Shown: piece after piece, positions 63,492 to 64,000 of the stretch
Position numbering within the stretch: the first letter of the stretch is position 1
Layout of the letters: each line of letters begins with the position of its first letter
NCBI GenBank assembly: GCA_031289615.1
Contig: JAITPD010000047.1
Location: 32,763 to 96,762 of the forward strand
Direction: 5' to 3'
DNA from: Lactobacillaceae bacterium
GTDB lineage: Bacteria; Bacillota; Bacilli; Lactobacillales; Lactobacillaceae
Length of the DNA stretch: 64,000 nucleotides
Translations under genes and position numbers: made by a program
The notes under the pieces: model-generated
Told to the model about the DNA's origin: nothing
Database searches by the model: none
Seen by the model: only the letters and a program-made list of their open reading frames with translations

Positions 63492-64000
63492 GTACTCATC
63501 CTCTTTTCATTAGTTTATATTTTCCTAACTAGTTATGCTAGTTACGAAACATCTTTGGCCATTTTTCACTGGCGTGGTGGGTTTTCAATAATGATAGAAA
63601 GTGGCGACACGGTTCCATTCGACTACACATTTTTACAAAATGAGTCGAATTGGTGCCGCTACCTCGCTTTAAGGAGTGTGCACAAAGGCGTTTTGAGCTG
63701 TCGGGATAAGATTATTTTCCAATTTGCTACCAAAGCGTAGCGACGTAGTGATTTGGAAAAGAAGCTTATAACCGAAGCTCAGCCTTTGTAAACACGATGA
63801 TCACCTACTATCATCATATCAATCCAGCACCCCTCAAATTAAATGACAAAGATGTTACGTACTTTGATTAATCTGCGAAGCGATTCTGTCGTCGGATGAC
63901 CAGTCCCTTGCCGAATCAAGGCGAACCTTTTCACGCGGGCTTTAGCACCGTGAAATTGGCAAATTATTTTGCCATTCGCCGTGACTCGTGCAGGGCCATC
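63492..64000. other. Gene-free region upstream of topA with many inverted repeats
   Basis: No convincing gene is seen over 500 bp. An AACTAG/CTAGTT repeat lies near 63530. A long imperfect hairpin spans 63601-63663 (ATTCGACT ... CATTTT / AAAATG ... AGTCGAAT). A second lies at 63715-63760 (TTTTCCAA ... TTGGAAAA with GCTAC/GTAG inside). Shorter ones are at 63907-63922, 63929-63955 and 63957-63972. The 61-residue plus-strand ORF at 63555 is probably not real. Confidence 0.55.

Noticed and set aside
63640-63670. T-box-like GGTGCCGCTACC sequence
   Set aside because: It is part of the inverted repeat, lacks the T-box core TGGTACCGCG and the specifier stem, and has no downstream synthetase or amino acid gene.
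63555-63740. Small plus-strand ORF upstream of topA
   Set aside because: It runs through the long hairpin, has no ribosome site and unusual composition; it is probably chance.

Overview
The window looks like a low-GC Lactobacillales chromosome (Lactobacillaceae; the Weissella/Leuconostoc side is possible, but I cannot fix the genus) carrying a large conjugative element. Positions ~53.6-63.5 kb are ordinary chromosome, all on the minus strand: topA, xerC, a LacX-type aldose epimerase, mutM, coaE, dnaB, dnaI and two YibE/YibF-type membrane proteins. Positions 1 to ~53.4 kb are an integrated conjugative plasmid or ICE whose left end lies outside the window. No integrase or attachment site can be assigned inside the window.

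Element layout, right to left. 50.3-53.4 kb: a small XRE regulator, a DUF3102-like coiled-coil protein and three membrane or accessory proteins. 49.9-50.3 kb: an intergenic array of palindromes around GGTAGGACAnnTGTCCTACC. 47.1-49.9 kb: ribbon-helix-helix-like proteins and a replication initiator-like gene with 22-bp iterons inside its coding sequence. 43.2-45.3 kb: a MobL-type relaxase. 39.1-42.9 kb: a toprim primase-like protein, an unknown protein and a two-domain Clp-type AAA+ ATPase. 38.8 kb: a pilin-like protein. 36.5 kb: a type IA topoisomerase. 31.7-36.2 kb: two proteins with ToxN/AbiQ-like N-termini. 31 kb: ssb. 25.1-30.9 kb: a 1926-residue LPXTG adhesin. 20.4-25.1 kb: an array of four convergent gene pairs. 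19.5-20.1 kb: a RelB/PemK-type toxin-antitoxin pair. 7.5-19.4 kb: a pSK41/pGO1 (Tra/Trs)-like type IV secretion set (VirD4, VirB6, VirB3-like, split VirB4, M23/lysozyme hydrolase, thioredoxin-like protein, two VirB8-like proteins). 0.1-7.4 kb: two large polyvalent proteins with toxin-like N-termini and a coiled-coil membrane protein.

The most interesting feature is a candidate RNA-protein system at 31.7-36.3 kb. Both ToxN/AbiQ-like genes carry, across their own start codon, a strong promoter pointing the other way (TTGTAA-17-TATAAT and TTGACT-17-TATAAT). These promoters lead into short structured RNAs with their own terminators. A third related RNA follows the first in tandem. The three RNAs share a closing stem, an inner hairpin and a CAT-rich tail. 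In all three, the hairpin loop can pair with bases just downstream, and the pairing sequence differs while pairing is kept. That is the expected pattern of an H-type pseudoknot, as in type III toxin-antitoxin RNAs, but in an unusual head-to-head layout with toxin domains fused to long polyvalent proteins.

Other signals: a cassette-like array of convergent gene pairs with repeated separators and structured leaders; internal Shine-Dalgarno/ATG starts at domain junctions of the polyvalent proteins; a shared promoter box about 65 bp upstream of six transfer-module operons; and a ~90-bp palindromic element in opposite orientations. All functional names come from reading motifs by eye. No database search was run.
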